Shown here piece after piece: positions 35,909 to 44,925 of a stretch of 64,000 bases of DNA. The notes under the pieces were generated by a model. That model was not told the DNA's origin and did no database searches. It was given only the letters and a program-made list of their open reading frames with translations. Made by a program: the position numbers and the translations under genes. Within the stretch, counting starts at the first letter, position 1. The number at the start of each line of letters is the position of its first letter. Source of the DNA: Dyella sp. BiH032 (lineage in GTDB: Bacteria; Pseudomonadota; Gammaproteobacteria; Xanthomonadales; Rhodanobacteraceae); contig NZ_CP134867.1 of NCBI RefSeq assembly GCF_031954525.1, positions 868,001 through 932,000 of the forward strand, written 5' to 3'.

Positions 35909-38900
35909 ATGACCAATCCACACAGTCGGCCGTTCCATGGCCACGTTTTCACCCGCCGTACCGCGCTGGCGCTTGCCATCGCGGCGAGCTGCGCCCTCGC
36001 CGGCCAGGTCCGCGCCCAGGCCTCCACCGGCGCCATCTTCGGCAGCGCGCCGGTGGCGTCGGGCGAGACGGTGCTGATCCAGAGCGACAGCGGCGTCACC
36101 CGCGAGGTCGCGGTCGACGCCAGCGGCCGCTATTCGGCTTCCAGCTTGCCGCTGGGCACCTACAAGGTGAGCCTCAAGAAGGACGGCGCGGTGGTCGAGA
36201 CCCGCAGCAACATCGGCCTGACCGTCGGCGGCGGCACGCAGGTGGTGTTCGGCGGCGCCTCCGAGGCGAGCGCCACCAATCTCGGCAGCGTGACCGTGGT
36301 AGGCAATGCCCTGCCGGCGGTCGACGTCAGCCAGGTGGATTCGCGCACGGTGGTCACCAGCGAGCAGCTCACCAAGCTGCCGATCGCGCGCAGCGCGGAG
36401 TCGGTGGCGATCCTCGCCCCCGGCGTCAACACCGGCAGCAGCTACTTCACCAGCCCGACCGGGCAGACCCTGGTCTCGTTCGGCGGTTCTTCCGTCGCCG
36501 AGAACGCGTATTACATCAACGGCTTCAACACCAGCGATCCGCTGCATAACTTCGGCGGCCTCACCTTGCCGTACGGCGCGATCGACCAGGAGCAGATCAT
36601 TACCGGCGGCTACGGCGCCGCTTATGGCCGTTCCGACGGCGGCGTGATCAACCAGGTCGGCAAGCGCGGCACCGACGAATGGCATTTCGGCGCGCAGGTG
36701 GTGTGGCAGCCGAAGTTCGCCGAGTCCGATCCGGACAACGCGCTGTATCCGACCGGCCCGGCCTTCCTGTCCGGCCCCAACGGCAGGCAGGGGCAGATGT
36801 ATTGGACACGCCAGGACAACAAGTCCTGGGAGCATGTCGAAGACGCGTACTTCGGCGGCCCGCTGATCAAGGACAAGCTGTACATCTTCGGCGCGGTCGA
36901 GGCGGACCACGTTGACAGCGGCGTCAACGTCGCCAACCGCTCGACCAACACCGAGCAGACCTATTCGTACTCGCGGCCGAAGTGGTACGGCAAGCTGGAC
37001 TGGAACATCACCGACAGCAACATCCTGGAGCTGACCGGTGCCTCCAACAAGAGCATCTTCTCGGGCAATACGTACGCCTACGCGTATACGCCGACCAGCT
37101 CGGTCGGAACGCGCGGCGCGTATCTCGGGCCGGCGACCTACACCAAGGACGGCGCCGACATGTGGGTCGCCAAGTACACCGGCTACATCACCGACAGCCT
37201 CACGGTGGAAGCCCTGTACGGCAAGATGACCCAGACCGACTACAGCAACGCCGAGGGGGGCGACGCGGCCTGGATCGGCAATGCCAGCTTCCAGAATCCG
37301 GCGCTGCTGCCGGCCGGGTCCAGCGGCATCAACGGCCCGCAGATCAACCAGACCATCGACGACCCACGCGCGCACGACAAGACCTCGAACCTGCGCCTGG
37401 ATGTCAACTACAAGATCGGCAATCACTCGATCACTGCCGGTATCGACAACCTCAGCGTCAACTCGATCGACATCGGCACCACGCCGTCGGGCCCCGGTTA
37501 CTACTGGATCTACGGCGCGGGCGATCCGAACACACCCATCAGCACCCTCCCGGGCGAGTCGGTCGGTGCACCGGGCGGCAGCGGCTACTACGTGGCCAAG
37601 GTCATCTACTCGAACTCCGCCAGCGCGCGCGTCAAGCAGCACGCGCAGTTCATCGAGGATGCCTGGCAGGTCAACGACCGCCTTCTGCTGACCCTCGGCA
37701 TCCGCAACGATCAGTTCACCAACTACAACCCGGACGGCGTGCCCTACCTGCGCCTGACCAAGCCGCAGTGGGCGCCGCGCCTGGGCGCCAGCTGGGACGT
37801 CTACGGCGATTCCAGCCTGAAGATCTATGGCAATGCCGGTCGCTACTACCTGGACGAGCCGGCCAACGTGGCGATCCGCGGCGCGGCCGGCAGCACCTAT
37901 ACCTCGCAGTATTTCACCTACACGGGCATCGATCCGGTGACTGGGTCGCCCACCGGCCTCACCCAGATTCCGCAGGACCGTTATCCGGGCGTATCGGCGA
38001 ACAACGAGTTCGGCGTGCCGCCGGACCCGAAGACGGTGACCAGCCGCAATGCCAAGGCCGAGTACCAGGACGAGTTCATCGGCGGTTTCGACAAGACCCT
38101 CGATGCCTTCGGCCAGAAGTGGGTGTATGGCGCCAAGGCCACCTATCGCGTGCTGCGCAATGACCTGGACGACGTCTGCGACGACAACACCATCGAGGCG
38201 TACGCGACGCAGCAAGGCCTGGACCCGGTCGCCGCCCTGGGTTCGACCGGCTGTTACATCATGAACCCCGGCAAGAGCGCGCAGATCAATGTATCCAATG
38301 GCGCGGGGGGCTACAGCATCCTCAACATCCCCTGGTCCGCCTGGGGCATGCCGGACCTGAAGCGCAAATACGTGGCGCTGAACCTGTACCTGGACCATCC
38401 GTTCGACGGCAAGTGGTACGGCCGTGTCGATTACGTCTGGTCGCACAACTTCGGCAACACGGAGGGTTCGGTGCGTTCGGACATCGGCCAGCAGGACGTG
38501 TCGCAGACGGAAGACTGGGACAACGCCGGCGTGATGACCTACGCCAACGGTTCGCTGGCCAATGACCGGCGGCATCAGCTGAAATTCGTGGGCTACTACC
38601 AGGTCGCTCCGGAATGGATGGTCGGCGGCAACGTCCAGATCCTGTCGGGTACGCCGAAGACCTGCCTGAGCTACTTTGGTGCGGATCAGTCCGATCCGTT
38701 CGGCTACGGCGTCGCCTATCACTTCTGCGGCCCGGCCGGCACCCCGGCACCCTACGGCTCCACGGGCCGCACGCCCTGGCAGGAGATCGTCAGCCTCAAT
38801 GCGGAATACCGCCCGGCCTGGGCGGGCAAGAAGCTGGGCTTCGATGTCATGGTCTACAACCTGTTCGACAAGCAGGTGGTCACCCAGTACCGCCAGGGCT

Positions 38901-38998
38901 CAGTGTCCGGCCCGGGTGTGACCAGCGTGAACTGGCAGACACCGATCTCCTACACCACGCCGCGCTACGTGCGTTTCTCGGTCAGCTACGACTTCTGA
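35909..38998 (+). CDS. TonB-dependent receptor, Oar-like, with N-terminal carboxypeptidase-regulatory-like domain
   Basis: Outer-membrane active transporter of 1029 residues. A signal peptide ends near VRAQA. Next is a carboxypeptidase-regulatory-like domain at about 40-115 (DASGRYSASSLPLGTYKVSL), a linker with VTVVGNALPAVDVSQVDSR, the plug (LVSFGGSSVAENAYYINGFN; GGYGAAYGRSDGGVINQVGK), and a 22-strand barrel ending in the aromatic VRFSVSYDF needed for BAM recognition. The N-terminal domain and overall sequence place it with Oar-like receptors of xanthomonads, whose substrates are mostly unknown. GGGGGAG precedes the ATG. It is paralogous and convergent with the receptor at 39205-42270. Confidence 0.93.
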   Translation: MTNPHSRPFHGHVFTRRTALALAIAASCALAGQVRAQASTGAIFGSAPVASGETVLIQSDSGVTREVAVDASGRYSASSLPLGTYKVSLKKDGAVVETRSNIGLTVGGGTQVVFGGASEASATNLGSVTVVGNALPAVDVSQVDSRTVVTSEQLTKLPIARSAESVAILAPGVNTGSSYFTSPTGQTLVSFGGSSVAENAYYINGFNTSDPLHNFGGLTLPYGAIDQEQIITGGYGAAYGRSDGGVINQVGKRGTDEWHFGAQVVWQPKFAESDPDNALYPTGPAFLSGPNGRQGQMYWTRQDNKSWEHVEDAYFGGPLIKDKLYIFGAVEADHVDSGVNVANRSTNTEQTYSYSRPKWYGKLDWNITDSNILELTGASNKSIFSGNTYAYAYTPTSSVGTRGAYLGPATYTKDGADMWVAKYTGYITDSLTVEALYGKMTQTDYSNAEGGDAAWIGNASFQNPALLPAGSSGINGPQINQTIDDPRAHDKTSNLRLDVNYKIGNHSITAGIDNLSVNSIDIGTTPSGPGYYWIYGAGDPNTPISTLPGESVGAPGGSGYYVAKVIYSNSASARVKQHAQFIEDAWQVNDRLLLTLGIRNDQFTNYNPDGVPYLRLTKPQWAPRLGASWDVYGDSSLKIYGNAGRYYLDEPANVAIRGAAGSTYTSQYFTYTGIDPVTGSPTGLTQIPQDRYPGVSANNEFGVPPDPKTVTSRNAKAEYQDEFIGGFDKTLDAFGQKWVYGAKATYRVLRNDLDDVCDDNTIEAYATQQGLDPVAALGSTGCYIMNPGKSAQINVSNGAGGYSILNIPWSAWGMPDLKRKYVALNLYLDHPFDGKWYGRVDYVWSHNFGNTEGSVRSDIGQQDVSQTEDWDNAGVMTYANGSLANDRRHQLKFVGYYQVAPEWMVGGNVQILSGTPKTCLSYFGADQSDPFGYGVAYHFCGPAGTPAPYGSTGRTPWQEIVSLNAEYRPAWAGKKLGFDVMVYNLFDKQVVTQYRQGSVSGPGVTSVNWQTPISYTTPRYVRFSVSYDF

Positions 38999-39034
38999 GT
39001 CCAGCGGCGCATCCCACCCCGGGAAAGAAGAAAG

Positions 39035-39064
39035 AAAACCCCCGCTCCGGCGGGGGTTTTTTTT
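39035..39064 (+). terminator. Terminator of the plus-strand TonB receptor
   Basis: CCCCCGC (39039-39045) pairs with GCGGGGG (39050-39056), loop TCCG, flanked by AAAA and followed by eight T's. Confidence 0.92.
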
Positions 39065-39101
39065 GCCTCGGCAACACTGTCGCTTGCCCGGGGCGGGAAG
39101 C

Positions 39102-39129
39102 AAAAAAGGGGGCCGTCTCTCGACGGCCC
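39102..39129 (-). terminator. Terminator of the minus-strand TonB receptor
   Basis: GGGCCGTC/GACGGCCC stem (39110-39117 with 39122-39129), loop TCTC. The A-run at 39102-39107 gives a U6 tract on the minus strand, about 75 bases past the receptor stop. Confidence 0.88.
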
Positions 39130-39204
39130 ATATGGGGAGATTCCAGCTGTTTTTGGCGCGGGCATTCCATCCAGGATTCCCGCGCGCTTTGTGATGCGGA
39201 TCGA

Positions 39205-42200
39205 TCAGAGGCTGAAGTCGTAGCGCGCCCCCAGGCGCACATAGCGCGGATCCTGGAACGAGCGCGGGCGGAAGCAGTCGATGCGCGGGCCGCCCGAGCC
39301 GGTCTCGCAACGCTCGAACACCTGGGTGACGCGCTGCTTGCCGAGGACGTTGAAGATGTCGGCGGACAGCGTGAACTTGTGATCGAGGAAGGCCGGAATC
39401 CAAGCCAGGCTCAGGTCGATGTTGTACGTCCAGGGCGTGCGGCCATAGGAGCCGCGAGGTGCCGGCTTGCCGTTGCACCAGTAGTACACCGCGCCGTAAC
39501 CCACCGGATCGCCACCGGCCGACAGCGGGCGAGCGCCCAGGCAGCTGATCGGATAGCCCGAGGCGATGCGCGTGACCGTCGAGAAACGCCAGTCTTCGGT
39601 CGGCGCATAGATGCCCAGCAGTCGCAGCTGGTGCTTCTGGTCGTTGGACAGCGGGCCGTTCTGGTTTTCCATCAGTTCCGGCGCGTCCCAGCTTTCGGTC
39701 GTCGACACGTCCGCCTGGACCAGGTCGGAGTTGAGCTGGCCTTCCGCGTTGCCGTAGCTGCGCGAGAACGTGTACTCGGCCTTGCCGTACCACTTGTCGC
39801 TGAACTGGTGCTCCATGTACAGGTCGACCATGTAGTAACGGCGCTTGGCCTTCGGTTCGCCGATTTCCTTCGCGGTGAGCGGAATCGACAGGTACTGGCC
39901 CGGTGCCGGCGAAAGCACGAAGGTGCCGCCGTTGCCCGGGTTGTACAGCCAGCAACCGGTACTGGCGGCGAGGCCCGCGGCCACCTGGTCGTGCAGGCCA
40001 TGCGCATCGCCCCACGCCTGGAGCGGACGCGCGTCGCAGGTATCGTCGATGAGGCTGCGCAGGACGCGGAACATCGCCTTGCCGCCGAACGTCCAGTTGT
40101 TCGCCAGCTGCTTGTCGAAGCCGAAGATGTACTCGTCCTGGTAGTAGGTCTTCAGGTTGCGGATCGACACGGTCTTGGCGTCCGGCGGCGTGCCGTTGGC
40201 GCCGTTGTTGTAGAAGGTCTGCGACCAGGGCGAGCCCACGCTCAGGCCCTGCGGAATGCCCGTGGTCGGGTCGATGCTGGTGAAGCTGTAGTAGGTGGAC
40301 GGGAAGGTGGACGGGCCGGCGCCGCGCACCGCTACGCTGGTGGGCAGGCCCAGGTGGAAGCGCCCGGCGTTCGCATAGAGCTTCAGGCTGCTGTCGCCGT
40401 ACACGTCCCAGGTCACGCCGATGCGCGGGTCGAGCTGGTTGCGCTCCTTCGCATAGGGCTGGCCGACACCGTTGTAGTTGGTGAACTGCTCGTTGCGCAG
40501 GCCGATGTAGCCGTGCCAGCGGTCGGTGATCTGCCAGTTGTCCTCGATGAATTCCGAACGCTGCGCGGTGCGGGCCGAGGTGCCGGTGCTGAGCGCGGTC
40601 GATTCCACGAACCAGCCGTTCGAGAACGCGGCGGGGTTGTACAGGCCCGGATCGAGGCCGAGGTTGATCAGTCGCTGGCGGATGATGTCGCCGTTGCCCA
40701 CGTCCTGATAGATGTAGCCGGTGCCGCCGACGGGTGTGTTGCCCCAGGTCGCGCGCAGCGTGTAGTTGTCCATGCCGCCACGCAGCACGTGGTCGCCCAG
40801 ACGGTACTCGATATTGAAGCTCCAGCCCGTCGTGCTGTCCTTCGAACCGGGCTGCAACTGGCCGGAGGCGATGTTGCAGTTCGGTGCCGGGTTGGTGGAT
40901 GCGATCGAGCGCTGGTCCTGCACCAGCGGACAGATCGCGCCGTTGGCGCTGGTGATCGTCTGCACGTGCGGGGAGCGGCTCTTGCCGTACATCGCGTTCA
41001 CGGTCAGGTTGTCCGTGAGGTAGCCGGTGTAGTGGCCGATGTAGATGTTGCCGCCCGGCGTGGCGTTGGTCTGCGTGCCGTTGTAGTTCTTGGTGTACTG
41101 GTGGCCCTGGTAGGCGCCGACCGTGCTGGTCGCGTAGTTGTAGGCGTAGATCTGCGAATCGGTCTTCTCGTCGTCGCCGATGCCTGTGAACTCGACGATA
41201 TGGTTGTCCGTAATGTTCCAGTTGATCTTGGCCAACCAGCGCGTGGTTTCGGCCGTGTTGTTGAACGACTGCTGGCCGCCGGCGGACGGCGAATAAGACG
41301 TGCCGGTGCGACGGTACCAGTCGGCGGCGCCGAAGAAGAACAGCTTGTCCTTGATGAGCGGACCGCCGATCGAGCCGGAGTACTGCAGGCGGCCGTCATC
41401 GAACTGGCCGAAGTCATTGCCCCGCTCGTACAGCGAGCCGTTCTTGCGGTACATGCTGCGCGGGCTCTGCGCGAGATCGCTTGGCGACCAGAAGGCCTGG
41501 ATGTCGCCCTTCCACACGTTGGTGCCGCTCTTGGTCACTACGTTGATCACGCCGCCCGTGGAGCGGCCGTACTCGGCGCTGTAGCCGCCGATCAGCACCT
41601 GCTCCTGATCGATGGCGTCGTAGGGGAGCTGGCGGGAGCTCACGCCGGTAAGCGGGTTCGTCGCGGAGAAGCCGTTGATGTAGTACGCGTTCTCGGAAGC
41701 GGAGGAACCACCGAACGACAGGGCATTGCCATAGCCGCGGGCCGCCGGTGTGGTGCCGGGTGCCAGCAGGGCGATGGAGCTGATGGAAGTGCGGGCGATC
41801 GGCAGCTTGGCCAGCTGGTCGGCATTGATGACGGCGCGCGAGTCCACGGAGGACACGTCGATGGCCGGCAGCGCGTTGCCCACGACTTGCACGGCGCCGA
41901 GCGTTTGCGCGTTGGCGGCGGTGGCGTTGAAGGAGACTTCGGTACCGCTGCTGATGGTGGTCTGCACGTTGGTGCGGCTGTCGACCACCTTGCCATCTTT
42001 GACCACGGATACGGTGTATACGCCGATCGGGAGCGAAGCGGCGCGGTAGCGGCCCTGCGAGTCGGTGGTCAGATCGCGCTTGAGGCCGGTCTGCGTGTTT
42101 TCGATGTGGATCGTCTCTCCGGCTTCGGCCTGGCCGAAGATCACGCCCGTCGCGTTCGACTGGGCAAGGGCCGTGCCGCTGGCGAGGCCCAGGCCGAGTG

Positions 42201-42270
42201 CCAGGGCAAGAGCGAGTTGGCGTCGTGCCAGCGGGTAACCGCCATAGCGTTTGGCTTTGCTGGAAATCAT
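39205..42270 (-). CDS. TonB-dependent receptor, Oar-like, with N-terminal carboxypeptidase-regulatory-like domain
   Basis: Outer-membrane transporter of 1021 residues, paralogous to the convergent receptor. A signal peptide ends at TALAQ. The regulatory-like domain spans about 40-115 (DSQGRYRAASLPIGVYTVSV), the linker has VQVVGNALPAIDVSSVDSR, and the plug has LSFGGSSASENAYYINGFSA and GGYSAEYGRSTGGVINVVTK. The barrel ends RYDFSL, two residues beyond the usual terminal aromatic. GAGGA is six bases before the ATG. Both receptors keep the motif VGNALPA-DVS-VDSR, so they arose by duplication, but their barrels differ, suggesting different ligands. Confidence 0.93.
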   Translation of the reverse strand: MISSKAKRYGGYPLARRQLALALALGLGLASGTALAQSNATGVIFGQAEAGETIHIENTQTGLKRDLTTDSQGRYRAASLPIGVYTVSVVKDGKVVDSRTNVQTTISSGTEVSFNATAANAQTLGAVQVVGNALPAIDVSSVDSRAVINADQLAKLPIARTSISSIALLAPGTTPAARGYGNALSFGGSSASENAYYINGFSATNPLTGVSSRQLPYDAIDQEQVLIGGYSAEYGRSTGGVINVVTKSGTNVWKGDIQAFWSPSDLAQSPRSMYRKNGSLYERGNDFGQFDDGRLQYSGSIGGPLIKDKLFFFGAADWYRRTGTSYSPSAGGQQSFNNTAETTRWLAKINWNITDNHIVEFTGIGDDEKTDSQIYAYNYATSTVGAYQGHQYTKNYNGTQTNATPGGNIYIGHYTGYLTDNLTVNAMYGKSRSPHVQTITSANGAICPLVQDQRSIASTNPAPNCNIASGQLQPGSKDSTTGWSFNIEYRLGDHVLRGGMDNYTLRATWGNTPVGGTGYIYQDVGNGDIIRQRLINLGLDPGLYNPAAFSNGWFVESTALSTGTSARTAQRSEFIEDNWQITDRWHGYIGLRNEQFTNYNGVGQPYAKERNQLDPRIGVTWDVYGDSSLKLYANAGRFHLGLPTSVAVRGAGPSTFPSTYYSFTSIDPTTGIPQGLSVGSPWSQTFYNNGANGTPPDAKTVSIRNLKTYYQDEYIFGFDKQLANNWTFGGKAMFRVLRSLIDDTCDARPLQAWGDAHGLHDQVAAGLAASTGCWLYNPGNGGTFVLSPAPGQYLSIPLTAKEIGEPKAKRRYYMVDLYMEHQFSDKWYGKAEYTFSRSYGNAEGQLNSDLVQADVSTTESWDAPELMENQNGPLSNDQKHQLRLLGIYAPTEDWRFSTVTRIASGYPISCLGARPLSAGGDPVGYGAVYYWCNGKPAPRGSYGRTPWTYNIDLSLAWIPAFLDHKFTLSADIFNVLGKQRVTQVFERCETGSGGPRIDCFRPRSFQDPRYVRLGARYDFSL

Positions 42271-42783
42271 GGTCGATCCTCGGTTGATGATGGCTGTTCT
42301 GCGAACTGAGCAAGGTGGTCATCGAACCGGAATGCCGCCCATGGCGCGGCCACGCATCGTCGATGCGCGCGCGCGAACCGGCCCTGGTGGCTCTACTCCC
42401 CCGATTCGCCCGGATGTCCCCACATCCGGAGGTCCATGCCCGGCGCACATGCCGTGACTAATGGCCTGGGACGAAACTAGAAAAGGGAGGGTTTGTTATT
42501 CAATGGTTACGTTGTGAACGCAAAATGTTGCCGGGCCCCCAATGGCCCGATTTATGCGCTTAGCCATCGTCAGCTTCGCGAAGAGAAGAAATCACGAGGG
42601 TCGCATGGTTTGTCAGCCCGCCGACAGATGGCCGCAATTTCATGCGGATGAGTGACGCATGAAAATGCGTTCGCCGTAAAAACAGCGGAGCGGTCGAAAT
42701 GACCGCGTGAAGACAAGAGGTGATTTTTATTAACGACGCTTGAATGGAGGGGCGCTAATTCCAGCTTTTTTTGCGCCGAACAT
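42271..42783. other. Intergenic region upstream of the minus-strand TonB receptor
   Basis: About 510 bases without a gene. An 8-bp hairpin CCGGATGT/ACATCCGG with a CCCC loop sits at 42410-42429, and a CGCATCG/CGATGCG dyad at about 42353-42366. On the minus strand between 42530 and 42480 is a lower-GC stretch that could hold the receptor promoter, but I see no convincing -35/-10 pair. Confidence 0.45.
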
Positions 42784-42784
42784 T

Positions 42785-42816
42785 AAAAAAGGCGGGCTTT
42801 TCGCCCGCCTTTTTTC
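42785..42816. terminator. Bidirectional terminator after the glutaredoxin fusion gene
   Basis: GGCGGGC (42791-42797) pairs with GCCCGCC (42803-42809), flanked by A6 on the left and T6 on the right. It ends the minus-strand gene whose stop is at 42847 and would block read-through either way. Confidence 0.9.
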
Positions 42817-42846
42817 TTTCCCGATCGAGAAACGCCCGGGTGTCGC

Positions 42847-43770
42847 TCAATAACGCGGCACGCTCGGATCGATCTCCGCCGCCCAGGCATCCATGCCGCC
42901 CTGCACGTTATAGATGTCGCTGAAGCCGTGGGCGGCGAAGCGCTCGGCGACGCCGCGGCTGGAGACGCCGTGGTGGCAGATGAAGGCGATCGCGGTGTCC
43001 TTGGGCAGGGCCGCGAGGGCGTCATAGCCTTCCTCGTCCAGCACGCGGGCTTGCGGGAGCGGGGCGGCCTGGGCGCGGCCGTGCGCCGGACGCACGTCGA
43101 CCAGCACGAGATCGCCGGCAGCCAGGCGAGCCTGCAGCTGCTGCACGGTCATCGATTTCACTTCCTGGGCGCCGGGAAACTTCAGGCTCAGGCCTTCGCC
43201 CTGCACGGTGGAAACCCAGTCGATCACGATGCCCTTGGCGCGCTGGGCGCTGCCCGGATCGAGGTGCACTTCGATGCCGTTGCTGACCGAGACGATGTCA
43301 TGGTCGCCGGCCGGGGCCAGCTGGAAGCCGGCGCTGTGGTCCGGGCCGATCTCCAGGTGCAGGGCCAGCCCCTGTGCGTTGGCCGTGCCCTGGCGGATCG
43401 CCTCGGCGGCCTTGTCGGTAATGGTGATCTGCGGGGGCGTGCGGTCCGGCGGGGTGGCGCCGAACAGCTGGTGCAGCTCGCCGCTGGTGTACATCTGGCG
43501 GATGATGTCGGCGCCGCCGACCAGTTCGCCTTCAACGTACAGCTGCGGGATGGTGGGCCAGTCGCCGTAGGCCTTGATGCCCTCGCGGATCTCCGGATCC
43601 TCCAGCACGTTCACCGTGTGGTAGTCGGGCAGCAGCTCGTTCAGGGTATTGGTCGCCGCGGCGGAGAAACCGCACATCGGCTGGTGGCGGGTGCCCTTCA
43701 TGAACAGCACCACGCGGTGGTTCTTGAGCAGGGATTCGATGCGTTCGCGGGTGGCGCTGTCGAGGGACAT
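42847..43770 (-). CDS. Monothiol glutaredoxin fused to A-type-like and rhodanese domains
   Basis: 307-residue three-domain protein. Residues about 1-105 form a Grx4-type monothiol glutaredoxin with the CGFS site (MKGTRHQPMCGFS) and WPTIPQLYVEGELVGGADI, a family that binds and delivers [2Fe-2S] clusters with glutathione. About 110-205 resembles an HesB/IscA A-type carrier (ITDKAAEAIRQ) but has no cysteines. About 210-305 is a rhodanese domain with active-site CHHGVSSRG. Start at the second ATG (43768-43770), six bases after GGAG. The architecture is known in xanthomonads; its role is probably Fe-S cluster delivery or sulfur handling. Confidence 0.88.
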   Translation of the reverse strand: MSLDSATRERIESLLKNHRVVLFMKGTRHQPMCGFSAAATNTLNELLPDYHTVNVLEDPEIREGIKAYGDWPTIPQLYVEGELVGGADIIRQMYTSGELHQLFGATPPDRTPPQITITDKAAEAIRQGTANAQGLALHLEIGPDHSAGFQLAPAGDHDIVSVSNGIEVHLDPGSAQRAKGIVIDWVSTVQGEGLSLKFPGAQEVKSMTVQQLQARLAAGDLVLVDVRPAHGRAQAAPLPQARVLDEEGYDALAALPKDTAIAFICHHGVSSRGVAERFAAHGFSDIYNVQGGMDAWAAEIDPSVPRY

Positions 43771-43850
43771 GGAGGACTCCGGCAAAGGGGTTCAATGATA
43801 CGCCCCTCCATATGCCGGCGCCGCAGGGGCGCTTCAACCCGGCCGGGACC

Positions 43851-43929
43851 AGGGACGAGCGGCGAGGACGCGGGTCCGCATCCCGCGGTGGCGCATCCCG
43901 TCGCCCCCACGCCCTCGCCGCTCGTCCCT
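43851..43929. repeat. 17-bp perfect inverted repeat with nested hairpin
   Basis: The arms at 43851-43867 and 43913-43929 are exact reverse complements (17 bp). The 45-base loop contains a further GCGGG/CCCGC hairpin near its start. It lies between two minus-strand genes, the phosphoesterase (stop 43949) and the glutaredoxin fusion (start 43770). No U-tract follows, so a terminator is unlikely; an extragenic palindromic repeat is more plausible. Confidence 0.7.
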
Positions 43930-43948
43930 GTCGAAGCCGGCCGCGCCT

Positions 43949-44806
43949 TCAGGCTGCCGGCCGCAGTTCCGCCAGGCTGCGCCGGTGCCGGGCCAGCGGC
44001 GCCAGCGCCAGGCCGGCAGCGGGGGAGGGCAGCACCAGTTCGCGACTGGCGCGACCCAGCGCGGCGGGCTGCTCGCTCCAGTGGATCAGCTCCATCGCGC
44101 CGGTGTGGTCCTCGACCAGCGCGGTGCAGTGCTCCACCCAGTCGCCATCGTTGAGATAGAGCACGCCGTCCATGTCGCGTACGTGGCCGAAGTGGATGTG
44201 GCCACAGATATGGCCGTCGAAGCCACGCTCGCGGGCGTCCGTCGCCACCCGTTCCTCGTAGGCGCGGATGTACGCCAGCGCCTTGCGGATGTGCGACTTC
44301 ACGATGATCGACAGCGGCAGATAGGGCAGCTCCAGGCGCCGGCGCATGGCGTGCACGCGCCGGTTGGTCCAGCAGATGAAGCGGTGCATCACCTCGCCGA
44401 GGTGCAGCATCCAGGTGCGGCCGATCTGCTCGGGGTCGAACTCGTCGCCGTGGCTGACTCGGTAGCGGCGCCCGTCCGCGCCTTCGTGCACCGCGTCCAG
44501 CTCGATGCGCACGCCGCCGAAGCTCTGTCCGGCCAGGCCGCGCATGGGCGCGTCGTGGTTGCCGGGGATGTAGATCACCTCGATGCCCCGCCGGGCCATG
44601 TCCAGCACCTCGGCCAGCACGGCGCCGTGGTCGGCGTGCCACCAGCTACGTTTGGCCAGCGACTCCATGTCGATGATGTCGCCGACGAGGTAAAGCCTCT
44701 CGCAGCGGAGCTTGCGCAGGAAGTCGAGCAGGTAGGAAGCCTTGCAGTCGGGCGTGCCCAGGTGCACGTCGGAGATGAAGGCGCTGCGGCAGTGAAAGGT
44801 CGCCAT
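43949..44806 (-). CDS. Calcineurin-like phosphoesterase, LpxH-like (UDP-2,3-diacylglucosamine diphosphatase family)
   Basis: 285-residue metallophosphoesterase. Metal-binding motifs in order: SDVHLGT near 12, GDIIDMES, IPGNHDAP, VSHGDEFD and GHIHFGHV. The pattern and length (longer than E. coli LpxH, about 240) match the LpxH-related group usually annotated as UDP-2,3-diacylglucosamine pyrophosphatase, which forms lipid X in lipid A synthesis. It may be a second, non-lipid-A enzyme; no other lpx gene is nearby. GGAGAG precedes the ATG. Confidence 0.8.
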   Translation of the reverse strand: MATFHCRSAFISDVHLGTPDCKASYLLDFLRKLRCERLYLVGDIIDMESLAKRSWWHADHGAVLAEVLDMARRGIEVIYIPGNHDAPMRGLAGQSFGGVRIELDAVHEGADGRRYRVSHGDEFDPEQIGRTWMLHLGEVMHRFICWTNRRVHAMRRRLELPYLPLSIIVKSHIRKALAYIRAYEERVATDARERGFDGHICGHIHFGHVRDMDGVLYLNDGDWVEHCTALVEDHTGAMELIHWSEQPAALGRASRELVLPSPAAGLALAPLARHRRSLAELRPAA

Positions 44807-44925
44807 GGCGGTCTCTCCCGGTGGTATCCGGGAGGCCAGAGTGCGCCACGCAGGTCACCGCCTCGTGGCGGTGCGGTTGCAGGTTTGTTGCGGTGCAGGA
44901 GCCGGTCGCGACGCGTCGGCCGGGC

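Noticed and set aside
38614..42309. A 1231-codon plus-strand open frame antisense to the TonB receptor
   Set aside because: It is the mirror frame of a high-GC gene: its sequence is low-complexity (Ala, Gly, Val, Arg, His) with no family resemblance, while the minus frame is a clear receptor.
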